Assembly (NCBI GenBank): GCA_946887295.1
Contig: CAMPKP010000130.1
Coordinates: 1-10,053 of the forward strand
Reading direction: 5' to 3'
DNA length: 10,053 nucleotides
From: an uncultured Gemmatimonadota bacterium
Lineage (GTDB): Bacteria; Gemmatimonadota; Gemmatimonadetes; Gemmatimonadales; GWC2-71-9
Shown here: positions 6,805 through 10,053 of the stretch, piece by piece
Position numbering within the stretch: position 1 is the first letter of the stretch
Layout: every line of letters begins with the position of its first letter
Notes under the pieces: model-generated
Database searches by the model: none
Told to the model about the DNA's origin: nothing
What the model saw: the letters and a program-made list of their open reading frames with translations, nothing else
Program-made: the position numbers and the translations under genes

Positions 6805-7214
6805 GCGGTGAACACGTGCTCCGGGTGCCTGAAGCTCTTGAACTCGAGCGCATTGCCGCTGGGATCGAGGAGGAACATCGTGGCCTGCTCCCCCGGCTCG
6901 CCGGCGTAGCGGATGCGGGGCTCGAGAACGAACGGCAGCCCGGCCGCCCGGACTCGTCCCGCGATCGCGCTGAACTCGTCCCAGCTCAGGATCGCGCCGA
7001 AGTGAGGCATCGGCACCAGGATGTCCTCGACCTTTCCAGTGGTCTGGGTCGGCGTCACCTTCCCGGTGTTGTGGGCCGAGATCTGGTTGCCGAAGAAATC
7101 GAAGTCCACCCAGGTGCCGGTGCTCCGCCCTTCGCGGCAGCCCAGGATCTCGCCGTAGAAGCGCCGGGTTGACTCGAGGTCGCGCACGAAGAAGGCGAAA
7201 TGGAAGGCCGCCAT
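6801..7214 (-). CDS. VOC-fold (glyoxalase/dioxygenase superfamily) protein
   Basis: A 137-residue protein with two beta-alpha-beta-beta-beta units: FHFAFFVRDLESTRRFYGEILG at the start, and AGEPGEQATMFLLDPSGNALEFKSF near the end. Likely metal ligands by position are H5, H71 (MPHFGAIL) and E124 (ALEF). The family includes glyoxalases, extradiol dioxygenases, epimerases and antibiotic-binding proteins, so the reaction cannot be fixed. Pairing with an FAD oxidoreductase hints at a shared catabolic or detoxifying step (inference). I chose ATG at 7214 over GTG at 7241: it begins the fold directly, has GGGAGGT nine bases upstream, and sits in a TGATG junction with a small upstream ORF. Confidence 0.88.
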   Translation of the reverse strand: MAAFHFAFFVRDLESTRRFYGEILGCREGRSTGTWVDFDFFGNQISAHNTGKVTPTQTTGKVEDILVPMPHFGAILSWDEFSAIAGRVRAAGLPFVLEPRIRYAGEPGEQATMFLLDPSGNALEFKSFRHPEHVFTA

Positions 7215-7276
7215 CAGATCGAGACCTCCCGGGGCTTCCACAGCACCGCGTCGAGAGTCGAGCCTTGACCAGCCAT
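7214..7276 (-). CDS. Possible 20-codon leader ORF coupled to the VOC gene
   Basis: ATG at 7276-7274 opens a frame encoding MAGQGSTLDAVLWKPREVSI, ending in TGA at 7216-7214. That TGA shares one base with the VOC start codon (TGATG), a classic coupling junction. GAGG lies five bases before the ATG, so it has a better-placed ribosome site than several genes here. The peptide has no recognised domain and no run of one amino acid that would mark a classic attenuation leader. It may be a translated leader that feeds ribosomes to the operon, the remnant of a lost longer gene, or chance. Confidence 0.4.
   Translation of the reverse strand: MAGQGSTLDAVLWKPREVSI
7224..7230 (-). promoter_or_regulatory. 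Shine-Dalgarno of the VOC gene
   Basis: On the minus strand GGGAGGT lies nine bases before the ATG at 7214. This site, inside the preceding 20-codon ORF, decides the start against GTG 7241. Confidence 0.65.
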
Positions 7277-7303
7277 GTGCACCTCACGTTTCGTGGATGA
7301 AAG

Positions 7304-7317
7304 GGCGCGGTCGCGCC
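7304..7317. promoter_or_regulatory. Palindrome GGCGCGGTCGCGCC, candidate operator in the divergent region
   Basis: Six-base arms around a two-base centre lie between the minus-strand operon and mutS. The site covers the -35 area of the mutS promoter candidate and the start of the minus-strand leader, so a bound repressor could affect both. Short GC-only palindromes are frequent by chance in this composition. Confidence 0.25.
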
Positions 7318-7328
7318 TCCGATGAAGG

Positions 7329-7336
7329 GTTATATT
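7329..7336. promoter_or_regulatory. TATATT box, candidate -10 element(s) for mutS and the divergent operon
   Basis: TATATT at 7331-7336 on the plus strand is the only AT-rich hexamer in the 107-base divergent gap (7277-7383) and resembles a -10 box. Transcription would start near 7343. No good -35 is visible (CGGTCG at 17 bases). On the minus strand the same spot reads TATAAC (7334-7329), which could serve the opposite operon with a start near 7322. Apart from this box and the palindrome, I see nothing else in the gap. Confidence 0.45.
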
Positions 7337-7345
7337 CTCCACCGT

Positions 7346-7387
7346 ATGTCCCGCCAGTCCCTTCGCTTTTCCCCGCCGCGGCCGTGA
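7346..7387 (+). CDS. Possible 13-codon leader ORF overlapping the mutS start
   Basis: ATG at 7346 encodes MSRQSLRFSPPRP and stops at TGA 7385-7387, overlapping the GTG start of mutS (7384) by four bases as GTGA. The ATG lies about three bases after the transcription start predicted from the TATATT box, so it could be read as a nearly leaderless message. There is no Shine-Dalgarno before either this ATG or the mutS GTG. Reinitiation from this ORF would explain how mutS is translated. The evidence is positional only. Confidence 0.3.
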   Translation: MSRQSLRFSPPRP

Positions 7388-10032
7388 GCCGCGAGACCGC
7401 CAGTGCCTCGACCCCGCCAATGCTGAAGCACTGGCGCGAGGTCAAGGCGCAGCGTCCCGACACGATCCTCTTTTACCGGGTCGGCGACTTCTACGAGATG
7501 TTCTACCAGGACGCCGAGCTGGCGGCGCGCGTCCTGGAGATCACGCTCACCTCCCGGGGCGACGGCGTGCCGCTCGCCGGAGTGCCGGTGAAGGCGGCCG
7601 CCGAGTATCTCCGCCAGCTGGTGAGCGCGGGGCACCGTGTCGCCATCTGCGAGCAGGTGGAGGATCCCCGCCTCGCCAAAGGACTCGTCCGCCGCGAAGT
7701 GGTGGAGACCATGACGCCGGGGGCGCTCCTGGTGGACGGGTGGATCCCCGGCGGCCGCAACAACTGGATGGTGGCGATTCAGCGGGACCGCCACGTGGGA
7801 CTCGCGGCGGTGGACCTGAGCACCGGCGAGTTCGTGCTCGAGACGATGAGCGAAGCGGGACTCGAGGAGGCGCTGTCGCGTCTGGGTCCGTCGGAGGTCG
7901 TGATGCCGGGCCACGATGCCGCGCCGCTGCCCCCGTGTCCCGTGATCCCCCTGCTGACCTCCCGGGAGGCCTGGGAGTTCGATCCCGACCTCGCGCGCGA
8001 GGAGCTGGCCCGGCGATTCTCCCTCGCGTCGCTCGACGGGCTGGGCGTCGGTCCGGAGGATGCCGCGGCGCTGGGCGCCGGCGGCGCGCTGCTCCGCTAT
8101 CTGGTCGAGCTCCAGCCGGCCGGGCTCCCTCACCTCGCGCGACCCACGCTGCGCCGGAGCGACGGCTTTCTCTGGCTCGACGACATGACCCGGCGGAACC
8201 TCGAGCTGGTCGAGCCGCTGCGCGCCGGTGCGCGCGGCTGCACGCTGCTGGAGACCATCGACGCGACCGTCACCCCGATGGGCGGACGCCTGCTGCGCCA
8301 GTGGCTGCTCTCTCCCCTCCGGGATCCCGCGGCGATCGATGCCCGGCTCGACGCGGTGGACGTGGCGGTCCGCGACTCCCGCGGCCGGGCTCGGCTCCGC
8401 GAGGCGCTCGACGGTGTGCGCGACCTCGAGCGGCTCGCGGGGCGCGCGGCGGCCGGCCGGGCGGTACCGCGCGAGCTCGGCGCGCTGCGCGACTCCTTCC
8501 GGCGGCTGCCCGACGTGGCCGAGGCGCTGAGCGCCGTCGCCGGGTTCGCCCTGCCCGACGGGACGCGGGCGGCGCTCCTGTCCGACGCGGTCGAGGAGCT
8601 CGACCTGCTCGCCGATCTTTCGAGCGAGCTCACGGCCGCGCTGGAAGACCGGCCGCCGCCGGTGCTGGCCGACGGCGGCGTGATCCGCCACGGCTACGAC
8701 GCCGAGCTGGACGAGCTGCGGTCGCTCAGGGACGGCGGCAGGCGGTACATCGCCTCGCTGCAGCAGCGGGAGCGCGAGCGCACCGGCATTCCGTCGCTCA
8801 AGGTGGGCTTCAACAAGGTCTTCGGCTACTACCTCGAGATCACGAACTCCCACGCGGCCAAGGTACCCGCCGATTACGAGCGGCGGCAGACGCTGGCCTC
8901 GGCGGAGCGCTACGTGACGCCCGAGCTCAAGGATTACGAGTCGCGGGTGCTCGGCGCCGAGGAGCGGATGGCCGCCCGCGAAGCGGAGCTGTTCGGGTCG
9001 CTTCGGGCCGCGGTGGGCCACGCGATCGGGCGCATTCAGCGGACCGCGCGGGTGCTCGCACGACTCGACGTCTGGACCTCGCTGGCGGAGCGGGCGGTGG
9101 CGGGCCGGTACGTGCGGCCCCGGGTGGAGGCCGGCTTCGATCTCACGCTGCGCGAGAGCCGGCATCCCGTCATCGAGCGGATGATGGCCCGCGAGGCCTT
9201 CATGCCCAACGACGCGCGGTTCACCGAGGCGGAGCGCGTCCTCCTCGTCACCGGCCCGAACATGGCGGGCAAGTCCACGATCCTGCGGCAGATCGGCCTG
9301 TGCGTGGTGCTGGCGCAGATGGGGGCATTCGTTCCCGCGGCGGAGGCCTCGATCGGGGTGGTGGACCGGCTCTTCACCCGGGTGGGCGCGAGCGACGACC
9401 TGGCCCGGGGCCAGTCCACCTTCATGGTGGAGATGAGCGAGACCAGCGCGATTCTCCACAACGCCACCGCGGGGAGCCTGGTGCTGCTCGACGAGATCGG
9501 ACGCGGCACCTCGACCTACGACGGCGTCGCCATCGCCTGGGCGGTCACCGAGCACCTCCACGACCGGGTGGGCTGCAAGACCATGTTCGCGACTCACTAC
9601 CACGAGCTGATGCAGCTCCCCGAGCGCCTTCAGCACGCGCGGAACTACAACGTGGCCGTGCGGGAGACGGGCGACACCGTCGTGTTCCTCCATCGCCTGG
9701 AGCCGGGCGGCACCGACCGCTCCTACGGCATCCATGTGGCGCAGCTCGCGGGGCTGCCGGGCCCCGTGGTGGGCCGGGCGCGTGAGATCCTGGGCACCCT
9801 GGAGGGAGAGCACCGGATGGTGCCGGGCTCCCCGCCGCCGCTGGAGCGGGACGCCGGGCAGCTCGCCCTCTTCGCCGACGCGCCGCCCGATCCCGTCATG
9901 CGCGACCTCAAGGCGCTCGATCTCGACGCGCTCACGCCGCTGGAGGCGCTGAACCGGCTCGCCGAGCTTCAGCGCCGCGCGCAAGGCGCGGGCCGCCCGG
10001 CCGGCGACGCCGAGCGGAGCGGCGGCCGGTGA
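7384..10032 (+). CDS. mutS: DNA mismatch repair ATPase MutS
   Basis: An 882-residue MutS, close to the usual 850-880. It binds mispaired or looped bases and recruits MutL to start strand repair. The mismatch-reading motif is GDFYEMF, with F36 and E38 at the same numbers as in Escherichia coli. Connector, lever and clamp regions follow, including SLKVGFNKVFGYYLEIT. The ATPase has Walker A GPNMAGKST 624-632, Walker B LLDEIGRGT 701-709 and the ATHYHEL stretch 736-742. QLALF at 826-830 matches the sliding-clamp-binding pentamer, and the C-terminal LTPLEALNRLAEL helix suits oligomer formation. The start is uncertain: GTG 7384 gives standard spacing to the mismatch motif, ATG 7420 (PMLKHW) would be too short, and ATG 7297 lies upstream of the predicted promoter. 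No Shine-Dalgarno is visible before the GTG. MutL is not in the window. Confidence 0.97.
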   Translation: MSRETASASTPPMLKHWREVKAQRPDTILFYRVGDFYEMFYQDAELAARVLEITLTSRGDGVPLAGVPVKAAAEYLRQLVSAGHRVAICEQVEDPRLAKGLVRREVVETMTPGALLVDGWIPGGRNNWMVAIQRDRHVGLAAVDLSTGEFVLETMSEAGLEEALSRLGPSEVVMPGHDAAPLPPCPVIPLLTSREAWEFDPDLAREELARRFSLASLDGLGVGPEDAAALGAGGALLRYLVELQPAGLPHLARPTLRRSDGFLWLDDMTRRNLELVEPLRAGARGCTLLETIDATVTPMGGRLLRQWLLSPLRDPAAIDARLDAVDVAVRDSRGRARLREALDGVRDLERLAGRAAAGRAVPRELGALRDSFRRLPDVAEALSAVAGFALPDGTRAALLSDAVEELDLLADLSSELTAALEDRPPPVLADGGVIRHGYDAELDELRSLRDGGRRYIASLQQRERERTGIPSLKVGFNKVFGYYLEITNSHAAKVPADYERRQTLASAERYVTPELKDYESRVLGAEERMAAREAELFGSLRAAVGHAIGRIQRTARVLARLDVWTSLAERAVAGRYVRPRVEAGFDLTLRESRHPVIERMMAREAFMPNDARFTEAERVLLVTGPNMAGKSTILRQIGLCVVLAQMGAFVPAAEASIGVVDRLFTRVGASDDLARGQSTFMVEMSETSAILHNATAGSLVLLDEIGRGTSTYDGVAIAWAVTEHLHDRVGCKTMFATHYHELMQLPERLQHARNYNVAVRETGDTVVFLHRLEPGGTDRSYGIHVAQLAGLPGPVVGRAREILGTLEGEHRMVPGSPPPLERDAGQLALFADAPPDPVMRDLKALDLDALTPLEALNRLAELQRRAQGAGRPAGDAERSGGR

Positions 10033-10053
10033 GGCGCGCCGCCGGCGTTGCGG
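10029..10053 (+). CDS. Possible start of the next gene, cut by the window edge
   Basis: GTG at 10029 overlaps the mutS stop as GTGA and opens a frame reading MRRAAGVA before the window ends. The basic start followed by small residues could be a signal peptide. The same overlap style joins the other same-strand genes here, which is the main support; eight codons are too few to identify anything. Confidence 0.35.

Noticed and set aside
5185..6909. 574-codon plus-strand frame opposite the oxidoreductase operon
   Set aside because: It crosses three well-supported minus-strand genes and the terminator region, with low-complexity Arg/Ala-rich translation.
6805..7287. N-terminal extension of the FAD oxidoreductase through the VOC gene
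   Set aside because: The extra sequence has no fold, whereas the VOC protein is clear in the other frame. The Rossmann motif begins right after ATG 6804.
7740..9785. 681-codon plus-strand frame inside mutS
   Set aside because: Another shadow frame, dominated by Arg, Ala and Gly, with no domain.
7330..9984. 884-codon open frame antisense to mutS
   Set aside because: It is the GC-wobble shadow of mutS. Its translation is rich in R, G, H and P with no recognisable domain, while the plus strand carries every MutS motif.
1..10053. tRNA, rRNA, CRISPR array, insertion sequence, phage or toxin-antitoxin genes
   Set aside because: No cloverleaf, direct repeat array, transposase motif or terminal inverted repeat was seen on reading both strands by eye.

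Overview
The window is very GC-rich (about 70 % by eye) and densely coded. The wobble-position GC is so high that long open frames appear opposite real genes. Gene style, lipoprotein signals and the MutS type suggest an environmental bacterium with a Gram-negative-type envelope, perhaps Gemmatimonadota. That assignment is inference, since no rRNA or other strong marker is present.

Layout. Bases 1-3979 (+) hold a tightly coupled signalling unit. It starts with the 3' part of a gene resembling the family-5 (oligopeptide-type) solute-binding proteins. A membrane sensor histidine kinase follows (GTGA overlap), then a sigma-54-dependent response regulator (ATGA overlap, good Shine-Dalgarno). After a regulatory gap of about 215 bases come a clear sigma-54 (-24/-12) promoter match and a TPR lipoprotein gene (4195-5118). 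The sequence therefore suggests a circuit: a periplasmic protein and membrane kinase sense something, the regulator is phosphorylated, and it activates RNA polymerase-sigma-54 at the adjacent lipoprotein promoter.

A perfect 15-bp stem (5144-5184) separates this unit from a convergent minus-strand operon (7276 down to 5189). In transcription order that operon is a possible 20-codon leader ORF, a VOC/glyoxalase-fold protein, a DAO-family FAD oxidoreductase and a small lipoprotein with a carboxypeptidase-regulatory-like fold. All of these are joined by TGATG, ATGA or GTGA overlaps. Its substrate cannot be read from sequence.

A 107-base divergent region (7277-7383) with a TATATT box and a GC palindrome leads on the plus strand into mutS (7384-10032), complete with mismatch-reading, ATPase and sliding-clamp-binding motifs. 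Another GTGA overlap at its end suggests that one further gene begins at the window edge.

No tRNA, rRNA, CRISPR array, insertion sequence or phage gene was seen. The most notable structure is the sigma-54 regulator with its own nearby candidate target promoter and flanking short inverted repeats. Also worth a look are two possible short leader ORFs whose stop codons overlap the start codons of the VOC gene and mutS.
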